Shown here: piece by piece, positions 26,772 to 35,804 of the stretch
How positions within the stretch are numbered: position 1 is the first letter of the stretch
Layout: each line of letters starts with the position of its first letter
Origin: an uncultured Lachnospiraceae bacterium
Lineage (GTDB): Bacteria > Bacillota > Clostridia > Lachnospirales > Lachnospiraceae
Length of the DNA: 64,000 nucleotides
Direction: 5' to 3'
Assembly (NCBI GenBank): GCA_910589105.1
Contig: CAJUST010000007.1
Coordinates: 42,853-106,852 of the forward strand
Program-made: the position numbers and the translations under genes
Notes under the pieces: model-generated
What the model was told of the DNA's origin: nothing
What the model saw: the letters and a program-made list of their open reading frames with translations, nothing else
The model's database searches: none

Positions 26772-27556
26772 TATTCTTCACCTCCGCCCGCGCCAACATC
26801 ATTTCTGATTGCCGGCGACAAGAAGGACTTCAATTTCTCCTCAATGACACGCGGGTTCTCCCCTGCCTGAATAGACAAAAGGCCTTCCACCATAATTTCC
26901 TTTACAATTACCTCTAAAGCATTATTTACTTTCATCTTTTCAGCAACAGGGCTGCACAGCCAGTTGGCAACGATGGAACCATATAATGTAGTAATCAGGG
27001 CTGTCGCCATGGAAGGGCCGATGGAAGAAGGATCTGACATGTTATTTAACATGTTTACAAGACCGACCAACGTACCAATCATTCCCCATGCAGGACCTAA
27101 TTCCGCCCATTTTTCCCAGAATCCAATTACTTTTTTATGGCGATCTTCAAGACAGGTAAGCTCCGTCTCTAAGATCCCGCGCACTAACTCTGCATCTGTA
27201 CCGTCTACAACCAGCATAATCCCTTTTTTCAAGAATGGGTCTTCAATGTCGTTTGAAGCTTCCTCCAATGCAAGAAGGCCTTCTTTTCTGGCAACATTTG
27301 CCAGATTTATGACATTGCTGATGACAGCTCCTGGATCTAGCACCTCTTCTTTAAACGCCAGTGCAATACTCTTTAAGCCACCAATGAAATCCTTTAATTT
27401 GTTTGAGGCCAAAACACCTGATATGGAACCGCCTAACGTAATAATGACAGACGGTATGTCTATGTATCCCCCAATTTCTGCCCCTGCCGACAGGATACCG
27501 AATATAACCATAACGAATCCTAGAATGATTCCTAGTAAAGATGCTATATCCACCAA
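26771..27556 (-). CDS. motA: Flagellar stator protein MotA
   Basis: 261 residues with four membrane helices (about 4-24, 32-50, 150-172, 183-203). The cytoplasmic loop carries charged residues for FliG contact, and ELGPAWGMIGTLVGLVNML is the classical helix-3 signature. The likely start is TTG at 27556 or GTG at 27553 after AGGTGAG. It appears to open a second transcription unit: a terminator lies upstream (27684-27724) and a promoter candidate at 27622-27650. Confidence 0.96.
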   Translation of the reverse strand: MVDIASLLGIILGFVMVIFGILSAGAEIGGYIDIPSVIITLGGSISGVLASNKLKDFIGGLKSIALAFKEEVLDPGAVISNVINLANVARKEGLLALEEASNDIEDPFLKKGIMLVVDGTDAELVRGILETELTCLEDRHKKVIGFWEKWAELGPAWGMIGTLVGLVNMLNNMSDPSSIGPSMATALITTLYGSIVANWLCSPVAEKMKVNNALEVIVKEIMVEGLLSIQAGENPRVIEEKLKSFLSPAIRNDVGAGGGEE

Positions 27557-27621
27557 CTCTCACCTACCTATTTTTTATTATTCTTTGGTATATGGAAAAC
27601 ACCATAAAACCTTTGTAATCT

Positions 27622-27650
27622 AGTGTACTATTTTTTTTAGAAAATGTCCA
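27622..27650 (-). promoter_or_regulatory. Candidate promoter of motA and downstream fla/che genes
   Basis: TGGACA (27650-27645), 17-base spacer, TACACT (27627-27622): 5/6 and 4/6 matches to sigma-A consensus. Located after the flgE terminator and about 60 bases ahead of motA. Confidence 0.5.
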
Positions 27651-27683
27651 CAAGAATCTTGATTTTTTTTATAAACATAAAAA

Positions 27684-27724
27684 TGCGTGTATGGCCTGCG
27701 CTTGATTGACAAGCCATACACACA
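27684..27724 (-). terminator. Intrinsic terminator after flgE
   Basis: Minus-strand hairpin: GTGTGTATGGC pairs with GCCATACACGC around an AT-rich loop containing CAATCAAG, followed by ATTTTTATG. It sits 16 bases after the flgE stop and would split the fla/che cluster into two transcription units. Confidence 0.75.
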
Positions 27725-27739
27725 TAATGCAATATGAAA

Positions 27740-29506
27740 TTATCGTTTCAGATTAATCAATTCTTCTAAAAGTGTGTCTGAAGTTGTAATAACACGGGAA
27801 TTGGACTGGAATCCCCTCTGCGTAATAATCATCTGCGTAAATTCAGTAGACAAGTCCACGTTTGACATCTCAAGCTCTCCTGATGTCATGCTGCTGCCGT
27901 CTGCCCCGACTTCCCTGCCGATTCCATCAAAATCACCAGAGTTTAACGTCGTCGTATAACAGTTCTCTCCGACCTTTTCCAGACCGGAAGCGTTTGCAAA
28001 CTGCGCTACGGCAATCTGACCCAGCAATTCCGTGTTTCCATTGTCATATGTACCAAAAATCAACCCGTTATTGTTGATATTTAAGCCAATCATTGAACCT
28101 AAAGCCCTGCCTGCCCCGTCATTTTGAAATCCTGCATCTGCTCCGGCTGTGCTCTTTCCTCCATTATCAGATGTTTTACTGCCGGTAAAATCAATTGTAA
28201 TGTCGGAGAAATTATTGCCAAATGTATCCGCAAGATTCAGTTTAACATTATTAGAGCCCGGTGAGCCCACATAAGTAAATTCACCATTATCTGGATTGAA
28301 TTTCAATTTGTAGTTTACAGCAGGCTGCGTATAGACAAACGCTCCCGTTTCAGGATCTTGGCTTGAAGTAGGCCTATCTGTGCCATCTCCTTGGTTCCAC
28401 GCATTTAACTGAACCTGAGAAATGCCAAACAACTCTAATACAGTGCCCGGTTCAGGAGTCGCCTCCTCCGGCGTAACCCCTGCAATCGCATCTTCCGCGT
28501 TCAGGTAATATGAATAATTCTGAATTGTATATTCATTATTTTCAAAGTTTACAGTAACCGGAGCAAATCCGCTAATTGGATCTCCCCTATCCGTATACGT
28601 CTGATATTGGTAATAATAACCTGCCCCGCCCTGATTGTTGCCTTCTTCATCTGTCGGTCCATTCGGATAATATTTAATCTTAGGATCTGTTGGCAGATAA
28701 GACTTAGAGGACGTCGTATTCTGTCCAAAAATCTGCGTCAGTGAATTTGCTGGATTCTTATCCAAATATTCCTGTAATATGGATTTATTTTCTGAATCCA
28801 AAATATCTGTCAATTCAACTGTATATTCTTCTGCCTTTGCATTTGAAACTTTTATGGCAAACTTAGCTGTATAGGTATACCCTAAATTATCATAAAAATT
28901 CAAGGCCATCGTATAACCGTCATCACTCGAAATATTTTTATCGTTCTTATCAATGATGCCTGCTACAGTGGCAAGTGAAGTCGCCTCAGCAGGAGAAGTG
29001 AGGTTTTTCTCCTCCATTACCCTTAACGCTGATACCGTGTCTTTCTTGATTCCTCCGGTCGTCTCGTCTACCTGCCAGCCCATAACCGTGTATCCGGTAG
29101 ACGTCATTGCAAGGTTTCCGGCTCCGTCAATATAAAAGGAGCCCGCCCTTGTAAACAGATTCTTCGTACCGTCGCTAACGATAAAAAAGTTTGTAGACAC
29201 TTTATCCGTCAGCCTTAAATCCAAACCGTCTCCGGTTGTCTCGGCTGCGCCGGGCGCCGTAATTGTAATTTTGGTCGCGCCCATGCTTACGCCAAGACCA
29301 ATCTGCTTGGCATTGACTCCGCCCTTTCCGGTAGCGGCATTCGCGCCGGATGCATATGACGTAGTCTGATACATAATTTCACTAAATGTTACTGCTGAAG
29401 ATTTAAACGCTACGGTATTTACGTTAGACACGTTATTACCGATCACGTCCATTTTTGTCTGATGTGTCTTAAGACCTGACACAGCAGAGAACAATGATCT
29501 CATCAT
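27740..29506 (-). CDS. flgE: Flagellar hook protein FlgE
   Basis: 588 residues. N-terminal rod/hook helix and motif MRSLFSAVSGLKTHQTKMDVIGNNVSNVNT, the TGYTVMGWQVDE block near 135, a long variable middle domain with Asn/Gly/Tyr-rich loops (exposed hook surface), and C-terminal D0 helix with SNVDLSTEFTQMIITQRGFQSNSRVI. Exported by the flagellar type III system without a cleaved signal. Longer than enteric FlgE (about 400), as usual for clostridia. Last gene before the terminator. Confidence 0.95.
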   Translation of the reverse strand: MMRSLFSAVSGLKTHQTKMDVIGNNVSNVNTVAFKSSAVTFSEIMYQTTSYASGANAATGKGGVNAKQIGLGVSMGATKITITAPGAAETTGDGLDLRLTDKVSTNFFIVSDGTKNLFTRAGSFYIDGAGNLAMTSTGYTVMGWQVDETTGGIKKDTVSALRVMEEKNLTSPAEATSLATVAGIIDKNDKNISSDDGYTMALNFYDNLGYTYTAKFAIKVSNAKAEEYTVELTDILDSENKSILQEYLDKNPANSLTQIFGQNTTSSKSYLPTDPKIKYYPNGPTDEEGNNQGGAGYYYQYQTYTDRGDPISGFAPVTVNFENNEYTIQNYSYYLNAEDAIAGVTPEEATPEPGTVLELFGISQVQLNAWNQGDGTDRPTSSQDPETGAFVYTQPAVNYKLKFNPDNGEFTYVGSPGSNNVKLNLADTFGNNFSDITIDFTGSKTSDNGGKSTAGADAGFQNDGAGRALGSMIGLNINNNGLIFGTYDNGNTELLGQIAVAQFANASGLEKVGENCYTTTLNSGDFDGIGREVGADGSSMTSGELEMSNVDLSTEFTQMIITQRGFQSNSRVITTSDTLLEELINLKR

Positions 29507-29583
29507 AATGAATGACCTCCTGTAATTCTACGGCCTGTCTGCCCCATCTGTCAGTCAGGGGTTCTTGCTTCCCGAAGGGCCAG
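29507..29583 (-). other. GC-richer structured leader ahead of flgE
   Basis: This 77-base gap, unusually long and GC-rich for the operon, can form on the RNA: CCUUCGG (a UUCG tetraloop), a CCCC...GGGG hairpin with a 12-base loop (UGACUGACAGAU), and distal GGCC/GGCC pairing, just before the AGGAGG of flgE. No known riboswitch class recognised; a role in translation control or RNA processing is speculation. Confidence 0.3.
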
Positions 29584-29976
29584 CTACATAATGACAGCGC
29601 CGTCAATGTTGGTAAATATATTATTTGGCGTTTCCTTTTGATCCATTGCGGTTACAACGGTTTTATTTGGAACATTTACAATAAAAGCAAGTGAATCCAC
29701 CATAACAAGCGAATCTTTTATGCCTTTTTCAACTGCCTTCTGAACGCCGCTTTCCAAACGGGCATTCTGATCTTCCGTCAGGCTGATGTTGCGTTCCTCT
29801 AAACGCAGTGAAGCATGTTTCGAAAACTTTAGTTCCGATGCATTCGACTGCCTTTTTTGCAGAATCTCCTCGAAAGAAAGATTTTGCGCTAATGTTTTAT
29901 TATGTTGTTTGGGCGAACTGAGATATTCGCCTGTAACCTGTTCAATTGATGTAAACCGATTTGTGAGCTTATCCAT
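29584..29976 (-). CDS. Small conserved flagellar operon protein (TIGR02530 type)
   Basis: 130 residues. The C-terminal two-thirds carry the family signature: FSKHASLRLEERNISLTEDQ, then VQKAVEKGIKDSLVMVDSLAFIVNVPNKTVVTAMD. The family is found almost only between flgD and flgE in Firmicute and related flagellar operons and has no established function. Both neighbours match that context here. Confidence 0.88.
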   Translation of the reverse strand: MDKLTNRFTSIEQVTGEYLSSPKQHNKTLAQNLSFEEILQKRQSNASELKFSKHASLRLEERNISLTEDQNARLESGVQKAVEKGIKDSLVMVDSLAFIVNVPNKTVVTAMDQKETPNNIFTNIDGAVIM

Positions 29977-29991
29977 ATCGCCACCTCATTT

Positions 29992-30726
29992 TTAACCGTC
30001 CGTCACTTCATCTTTCTTATCCGTGGAATCGGAAGAATCTGTCTCATCAGAAGGATCCGTTTTGTCTGGAGAATCCGTCGAATCGGAATCCGATGATCCG
30101 ATCAGTTCCTTTAATTTCTTTTCTAACTTCTCTAATTTATCCAAATCTTCTTTGCTGACAAAGCCCTTTTGATACTGATTCATGGAATCATAAATTTCCC
30201 TTGCCGCCTTTACGTCTTTTGCATGCGAAGCCGTAAGATTCGCTTCTGACGGAAGTCTTGCAATCATAGACGAAAGCAGGCTCGCCATCTGGAACGCTTC
30301 ATAATATTCTCCGTCCGCCACTGTATCAAGGTCATCAATGGAGTACAATCCGTCATCCACTGCAAGATAAACGTCTCCGTTTTCATACATGACATAATCC
30401 ACCTTGCCGTTGACTGTGCCACTCGGTGTATTTAGGATCACATATTTTCCCACTAATTCATTTGCCATGCTGTAGCTGACCTTATCTGTCATATTCTGTA
30501 TCGCTTCCAACTGAGAAAAGGTCGCAAGCTGTGAAATATACTCTGTATTGTCCATCGGTTCCAAAGGATCCTGATACTGCATCTGAGCCACTAAAAGCTG
30601 TAAAAACGCTTCTTTTCCAAGACCGGAAGTGCTCTTTGACTCAGCATTTGATTTTTTATCCGATGCAGACGATGCCGCCGCGGTGCTGTCGACCACTTTC
30701 CCATTTTCAATTTGCACTAATGGCAT
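29992..30726 (-). CDS. flgD: Hook-capping / hook assembly protein FlgD
   Basis: 244 residues. The conserved N-terminal part includes GLGKEAFLQLLVAQMQYQDPLEPMDNTEYISQLATFS (about 34-70), and a beta-rich region NGKVDYVMYENGDVYLAVDD follows. The C-terminus is replaced by an Asp/Ser/Thr/Lys-rich acidic tail (about 210-244) that looks disordered. FlgD caps the growing hook and is required for FlgE polymerisation. Confidence 0.93.
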   Translation of the reverse strand: MPLVQIENGKVVDSTAAASSASDKKSNAESKSTSGLGKEAFLQLLVAQMQYQDPLEPMDNTEYISQLATFSQLEAIQNMTDKVSYSMANELVGKYVILNTPSGTVNGKVDYVMYENGDVYLAVDDGLYSIDDLDTVADGEYYEAFQMASLLSSMIARLPSEANLTASHAKDVKAAREIYDSMNQYQKGFVSKEDLDKLEKLEKKLKELIGSSDSDSTDSPDKTDPSDETDSSDSTDKKDEVTDG

Positions 30727-30742
30727 ATAATCCTCTCCTTTC

Positions 30743-32266
30743 TTATGCTGTTAAATCCACTTGATTGCCGTTTTCCTGCATAATCCGGGCAGCAAGCTGC
30801 TCTTCTTCCGTCATTAATCCGGTCAATCCGTCTAAATCATTTAAAGTCAAATTTCTGCGCATCTGCGGACGGGCTTCCTCTTGCTGTTTTTGCATCTGTT
30901 CGTCCTGTTTCGCATTTTGCTCTAAGTTCTGTTCAAACTCATGGGTTGCAACGGTTACTTCAATCGCATCTACTTTAATTCCCTGCTGATGCAGGCTCTG
31001 GCGCAATTCAACCGCCTGTGTCTCTAAGGCTTCTTTTACCGTTTCATTCTGCGCGGCAATCTGCGCGCGCACAGCTCCTTCTTTCTCTGTAATATTCAGA
31101 TAAATCTTACCGAGATTTGCAGGGTTTAACTGCATTTCCATTGAAGTCGTCTCAGCTGTAAACGTCACGCGGACATTTTTTGCAATCTGCTCGATTAACT
31201 CAAACGCATCTAATTGGCTGCTGTAATTTGGAACGGCATCCTGAGGAAGAACTGCTTCTTCCATTCTAGCCATCTGCTGTTCTGCAAAAGACACATTGAT
31301 ATGCGCCATATTCGGTTTTGCGTCTTTAGAATGATCCGTAAACGACTGCGCGTTAGAATCTGCGCCTGTTTCTTCTTCAGTAACGTCTGCCGTCTGCTCT
31401 ATGGCATTCTTCCCAGCTTCCACCTCAGTTTGTTTTAACTCAGAAGGCTTCTGCGCGTTTGGCTCCTCTTCTTTTTGCGCCACAGCTTCTATCTGCTCTT
31501 TTGGGAGAGCTTCCTTGGGCTGTGTTTTTTCCTGTGTGACAGTCTCGTCTGTCTGTGTCTGATCCTGAACAGCTTCCGGAACTGTCTGCTCTGTTGTCGG
31601 CTGCTCTAAACTTTCTTCTCCGCCTTCAGGCAAAGAAATGTCTTCCGGATTCAATGTCTCCGGCGCTTTCATCTGTTCAAAAGCTTCACAAAGCGTATTC
31701 CAATCTTCTTTAGAAATTCCAAGTTCTTCACAGAATGTCTCTGTCACGGCAGACACTTGCTGCATAACAGCCTGAAATGCTTCGCTTACAAACAGCGTCC
31801 CTACATCTTCTCCTGTCAATGCCTGAGCCAATGCCGCCAAATCCTGCGGATTTCTTACGTCAAGCAACGTCAGTCCAAGACTTTCCAAAGCCGCATCGAT
31901 TTCTTCGTCTGTAACGCCAAATTCCTCCTTTAGAATATCACGGATTTCCTCCTCGTAGGCTTCTAATGGCTCTGACGCTTCTTCTAAAACTTCTTCCGGA
32001 GATTTCTCGGAAACTGTCTGCACATTTTTGGCCGGATCACGGTATGTATCGTATGCCGCTGTGGCTGTGTCGCTTTTTTCCGTCACCGATGCTATCTGTT
32101 TGACATTGGAAGAAACATGAACATTGGATGAAAACTGGCTCTGTCCCATCATCTCCATAAAACTGTTTTTTACATCTGGCTCAACGCCTTTTTTTACAGA
32201 TTCTGCTTTTAGGTTTGCCCTTACTTCCAAGATATTTTTTGCAATACCGGAAATATCAGTCCCCAT
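30743..32266 (-). CDS. fliK: Flagellar hook-length control protein FliK
   Basis: 507 residues. A poorly conserved, acidic, Gln/Glu/Thr-rich N-terminal and middle region (the molecular ruler part), then the conserved C-terminal domain: MEMQLNPANLGKIYLNI (the LxPxxLG motif), VKEALETQAVELRQSLHQQG and a Gln/Glu-rich tail. It measures hook length and signals FlhB to change substrate class. Position between the MotE-like gene and flgD is standard. Confidence 0.92.
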   Translation of the reverse strand: MGTDISGIAKNILEVRANLKAESVKKGVEPDVKNSFMEMMGQSQFSSNVHVSSNVKQIASVTEKSDTATAAYDTYRDPAKNVQTVSEKSPEEVLEEASEPLEAYEEEIRDILKEEFGVTDEEIDAALESLGLTLLDVRNPQDLAALAQALTGEDVGTLFVSEAFQAVMQQVSAVTETFCEELGISKEDWNTLCEAFEQMKAPETLNPEDISLPEGGEESLEQPTTEQTVPEAVQDQTQTDETVTQEKTQPKEALPKEQIEAVAQKEEEPNAQKPSELKQTEVEAGKNAIEQTADVTEEETGADSNAQSFTDHSKDAKPNMAHINVSFAEQQMARMEEAVLPQDAVPNYSSQLDAFELIEQIAKNVRVTFTAETTSMEMQLNPANLGKIYLNITEKEGAVRAQIAAQNETVKEALETQAVELRQSLHQQGIKVDAIEVTVATHEFEQNLEQNAKQDEQMQKQQEEARPQMRRNLTLNDLDGLTGLMTEEEQLAARIMQENGNQVDLTA

Positions 32267-32303
32267 GTCCTACACCTCCTTTCATAAAATGTTTAAAATA
32301 AAT

Positions 32304-33212
32304 TTATGATTCAGGGGGATTCATGATTTTTGTCAGCTTTGCAGCCGTTTCTGCATTCATTGCCCCCAGAATACGCGAACTAACGTCAGCATCCATGGCT
32401 TTTAAAATTTTAGCCACTAATTTCAAATCTTTTGTCATGGTATCAAAAATTGCGGCAGCCTGTTTTGGCTTCATGGAAGAATACATGCTGACATACTTTT
32501 CCATTTCCGCATCTGTCTGTTGTTGTTCTACGACTCTCTGATAGATCGCTTCTGCATTCGCTGGATCGATGCTCTCATAAAAAGCCTTATATTCATTTAT
32601 ATCGGGCGCTTTATCTGAAAACACAACCTCCTCATCAAACTTTTGCTTTAACGCCTCAAATGCCGCTTCTTCTGCCTTATACTGTTCTAGCTGTTTGGAC
32701 TGTTCTTCTAAATCCTTATTGCGGCCTTGGCTGTCAGCCACGGAATTTTTCTCGTTCTGAAGCTGGATTTCAAGTTCCTTAATCCTTGCAACCGCTTCGT
32801 CTAAAGTCGAATAGGGGTATTCTGTATCTTCCTCGCTTATGGCGTCTTCTTCCCCTTCTGCTTCCGGCAATATCCGGTTGATATATGGAACGTCCTTTAA
32901 TAACGGCTTTAATATGGTAGAACCAAACCCGCCTACGTCCATTTTCACTAAAAGAGCAAGAATCGCAAGCCAAATCGTAATAATAATCAGCGTGACAAAA
33001 AAGACAGCTAAACGGCTTCCGCCTTCTTCTCCATATTCTTCATAATCCATCGCTCTTTGGATTTCTTCAGGAGTCGCGCCGGATTTCGCTAATTTCTCCC
33101 TGCGCTTTTCGGCTTTTTTTCTTGCCTTTTCTTCTCTCTTTGCCGCTTTTGCAGCTTTCTTGTCCGCCTTGCCGTCTTCGTTTACTTCAGACGTCATATT
33201 TTCGTTTTCCAT
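32304..33212 (-). CDS. MotE/YlxF-like flagellar protein (MgtE-N-like domain)
   Basis: About 302 residues. A highly charged Lys/Glu-rich cytoplasmic N-terminus (about 5-50), one membrane helix (about 70-92), a coiled coil (about 135-180) and a C-terminal MgtE intracellular-domain-like part (MKPKQAAAIFDTMTKDLKLVAKIL and VSSRILGAMNAETAAKLTKIM). This corresponds to Bacillus YlxF and resembles MotE, a chaperone for stator partner MotC in other bacteria. The ATG at 33212 is preceded by AGGTGGTGG. The exact role in Firmicutes is not settled. Confidence 0.82.
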   Translation of the reverse strand: MENENMTSEVNEDGKADKKAAKAAKREEKARKKAEKRREKLAKSGATPEEIQRAMDYEEYGEEGGSRLAVFFVTLIIITIWLAILALLVKMDVGGFGSTILKPLLKDVPYINRILPEAEGEEDAISEEDTEYPYSTLDEAVARIKELEIQLQNEKNSVADSQGRNKDLEEQSKQLEQYKAEEAAFEALKQKFDEEVVFSDKAPDINEYKAFYESIDPANAEAIYQRVVEQQQTDAEMEKYVSMYSSMKPKQAAAIFDTMTKDLKLVAKILKAMDADVSSRILGAMNAETAAKLTKIMNPPES

Positions 33213-33227
33213 ATGTTCCACCACCTA

Positions 33228-33674
33228 TTATTCTTCATTTTGATGATAGGTATAACTTACCAATTCGTCTACCACTTTGTTTTCTTCATATAATAATTCT
33301 GCCTTAAACTCGTCAAATTTCTTTTCCCGAAGTTTTTCATAGGTTTTCCGTTCGATCATCACTTCATTTAATCTCTGGCGGACTATATCCAACTGCTTTT
33401 CCGCCTTATGCACTTCAAATACCTGTGCCCGGATTCTCGTTTTCATCGTCTCAACCGCCTTACGGCAAGAATTAATTTCCAGCAGATTTATGCTTCCTTC
33501 TAACAGTTTCCTCGCCTGCCTGTCATATCCGGCCTTCTGCAGCATCAGCTTTTGAAGCGTATCCTGTTCTTCCAACAGCTTCGCCGTTGCAAGCCCAAAT
33601 GCAATTTTTTCCTGATTTTCCAGCTTCTGCTTAATGTCTAATACACTTTGTAATTTGTATTGAAATTTTGCCAT
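33228..33674 (-). CDS. fliJ: Flagellar export chaperone FliJ
   Basis: 148 residues, predicted to be one long antiparallel coiled coil from end to end, opening FQYKLQSVLDIKQKLENQEKI as in FliJ. It couples the FliI ATPase to the FlhA gate, similar to the stalk of F-type ATPases. 10 bases after fliI. Confidence 0.93.
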   Translation of the reverse strand: MAKFQYKLQSVLDIKQKLENQEKIAFGLATAKLLEEQDTLQKLMLQKAGYDRQARKLLEGSINLLEINSCRKAVETMKTRIRAQVFEVHKAEKQLDIVRQRLNEVMIERKTYEKLREKKFDEFKAELLYEENKVVDELVSYTYHQNEE

Positions 33675-33684
33675 CTGCCCTCAC

Positions 33685-35010
33685 CTATTCAGCAAAAAGC
33701 TCCTCTAACATTTGTTCTTCTTCTTCAAATCCGAATTTTTCCATTGTGTCCTGCCGTAAAAACGCATTGACTGCTTCTATTTTAGAAATCGCATAATCTA
33801 TCCCAGCATTCGAACCGCGTTTATACGCCCCTATATTAATTAAATCCTCCGCTTCCTGATACGTCGCCAGCACAGTTTTTAATTTTCCCGCCGCCGTTTT
33901 ATGATCTTTGGAAGCGATTGAACTCATAACCCTTGAAATGCTTTGCAAAATGTCAATCGCCGGATAATGGTTCCTGTGCCCAAGCTTTCTAGACAGCATA
34001 ATATGGCCGTCAAGTATGCTTCGCGCAGTGTCAGTAATCGGCTCATTAAAATCATCTCCATCGACCAGTACCGTATAAAGTCCGGTAATCGAACCCTTTT
34101 CAGCATTTCCTGCGCGCTCTAATAGTTTTGGCATCTCGGAATATACGCTCGGTGGATAGCCTCTTGTCACGGGAGGTTCCCCACTGGCTAAACCAATCTC
34201 CCTTTGCGCCATGGAAAAACGGGTCAGGGAATCCATCATCAAAAGCACGTCTTTCCCCTGATCGCGGAAATATTCCGCAATCGCCGTCGCCGTTTTCGCC
34301 GCTTTATTCCGGATTAACGCCGGCTTATCGGAAGTCGCAACGACGACAACAGAACGTTTCATGCCTTCCTCGCCTAAATCACGCTCCACAAACTCGCGCA
34401 CTTCCCTCCCACGCTCTCCAATCAGGGCAATCACATTGATATCCGCTTTGGTGTTCCGGGCAAACATACCCATCAAGGTGCTTTTCCCTACGCCGGAACC
34501 GGCAAAAATCCCAATACGCTGTCCCTTTCCTACCGTAATCAGCCCGTCTACCGCCTTTACGCCTAATGGCAGGATTTCATCAATGATTTTACGCTTCATA
34601 GGGTCCGGCGGAGCAGCTTCCACGGGATATTCTTCTGTCTGCGCGAAATCCAAGGATTCCTCAACCCGTCCAATTCCGTCTACCATATGCCCAAGCAGCG
34701 CATCTCCGACGGAAACAGATAATGGATGCCCCGTATTCTCTACAGTACATCCAACACCCAAGCCTTCCACACTTTCGTAAGGCATAAGCAATAGGCGGTT
34801 ATCCCGTATTCCCACCACTTCAGCCATTACGGAACTGTTCTTATTCTTGTCGATGATAATGCGGCATAAATCATTCAGTTTTGCATCCGGCCCTACAGAT
34901 TCAATCGTCAATCCTACGATTTTTACTACTTTTCCAAGCCTTTCAAAGTAAGTGTTCTCTGCAAGCTGCAGATACTTCTCAAAATTATATGTCACGTCCA
35001 TCATCCTCAC
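33685..35010 (-). CDS. fliI: Flagellum-specific ATP synthase FliI
   Basis: About 441 residues. F1-beta-like hexameric ATPase: Walker A GIFAGSGVGKST near 168, LIGERGREVREFVERDLGEEG, Walker B LLMMDSLTRFSMAQREIGLA and the PPSVYSEMPKLLERAGN block. It energises export with FliH and FliJ. The precise start is uncertain among GTG 35010, ATG 35004/35001 and GTG 34995, all within the fliH overlap; the GAGGAT just there could serve the later ones. Confidence 0.96.
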   Translation of the reverse strand: MRMMDVTYNFEKYLQLAENTYFERLGKVVKIVGLTIESVGPDAKLNDLCRIIIDKNKNSSVMAEVVGIRDNRLLLMPYESVEGLGVGCTVENTGHPLSVSVGDALLGHMVDGIGRVEESLDFAQTEEYPVEAAPPDPMKRKIIDEILPLGVKAVDGLITVGKGQRIGIFAGSGVGKSTLMGMFARNTKADINVIALIGERGREVREFVERDLGEEGMKRSVVVVATSDKPALIRNKAAKTATAIAEYFRDQGKDVLLMMDSLTRFSMAQREIGLASGEPPVTRGYPPSVYSEMPKLLERAGNAEKGSITGLYTVLVDGDDFNEPITDTARSILDGHIMLSRKLGHRNHYPAIDILQSISRVMSSIASKDHKTAAGKLKTVLATYQEAEDLINIGAYKRGSNAGIDYAISKIEAVNAFLRQDTMEKFGFEEEEQMLEELFAE

Positions 35011-35804
35011 GAACTTAATGATCTTAAATCCTTAATTAAATTTTCTAACTGCACGCCTAAACTACAGTCAAAAATGCCGGTATCCGTCTCAATGACACAC
35101 TGGCTTACTTCTAACGTCAAATCTGAAACAATTTCAAGAGACATATCATGCCCAACCCGGTCTAAAATTTCTTCCTTGTGGGTATCCAAAAAGTCTCTCT
35201 GTTCCGTCCCAACGCGAATCCGAAAGCTTTTACAGCCTTCGATATTCGCGATTGCATTTCCAATTAAATAAAGCAATATCTCTTTTTTATCATCAAACTG
35301 AATATGGAACACACGTTCCACAACTGTCACAATTACATCTAAAAGCTTCGGCTCCAATTCTCTCATTTCGCGGTCATGCTCTATAGAATATTCCTGCCTC
35401 TGCCGTTCTAACGCTTCCCGCTTCTGGCTGTATTCCGCTTCAAGTTCTTCTTTTGCCTGCGAAAATCCCGCCTCATAGCCTTCTGTATGGCCATTTTCCT
35501 TTGCCTGCCGGTACATTTCTTCCGACTTCGCTTTTGCATCTAACAGAGCAGATTCCGCTTCTTCTTTCGCCTCATTTAGAATGGTTTCCGCTTCCTCTTT
35601 CGCTTTCTGAAGGACTTCCTGTGGATCTTCCTTAACCACTTCTTCCGTCACGTCATTCAGCCCACGGAATCCCTCCGGCTCACTTCCGGCGTCTTGTTGC
35701 TTAGCTAATTCCGCTAATTTCTTCTCAACAAGGGAATTATAATCAATCATACGGACATTTTCCGCAGAAGCGGACGTATTATAAAACTTATATAGATTAG
35801 ACAA
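35007..35804 (-). CDS. fliH: Flagellar export regulator FliH
   Basis: About 265 residues. A glutamate/alanine-rich coiled coil (about 60-150), with a small C-terminal domain (LLDVIVTVVERVFHIQFDDKKEILLYLIGNAI) that binds FliI. I prefer TTG at 35804 because GGAGGTG lies 9 bases before it; a GTG at 35816 falls inside that ribosome site. The gene overlaps fliG by about 8 bases and the fliI start by 4. Confidence 0.93.
   Translation of the reverse strand: MSNLYKFYNTSASAENVRMIDYNSLVEKKLAELAKQQDAGSEPEGFRGLNDVTEEVVKEDPQEVLQKAKEEAETILNEAKEEAESALLDAKAKSEEMYRQAKENGHTEGYEAGFSQAKEELEAEYSQKREALERQRQEYSIEHDREMRELEPKLLDVIVTVVERVFHIQFDDKKEILLYLIGNAIANIEGCKSFRIRVGTEQRDFLDTHKEEILDRVGHDMSLEIVSDLTLEVSQCVIETDTGIFDCSLGVQLENLIKDLRSLSS

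Noticed and set aside
26964..27623. Plus-strand open frame (219 codons) opposite motA
   Set aside because: Antisense shadow; the minus-strand motA has all family motifs and a ribosome site.
27557..27739. Search for an flbD gene between flgE and motA
   Set aside because: Only 183 bases, mostly taken by a terminator and promoter; no frame of sufficient length.
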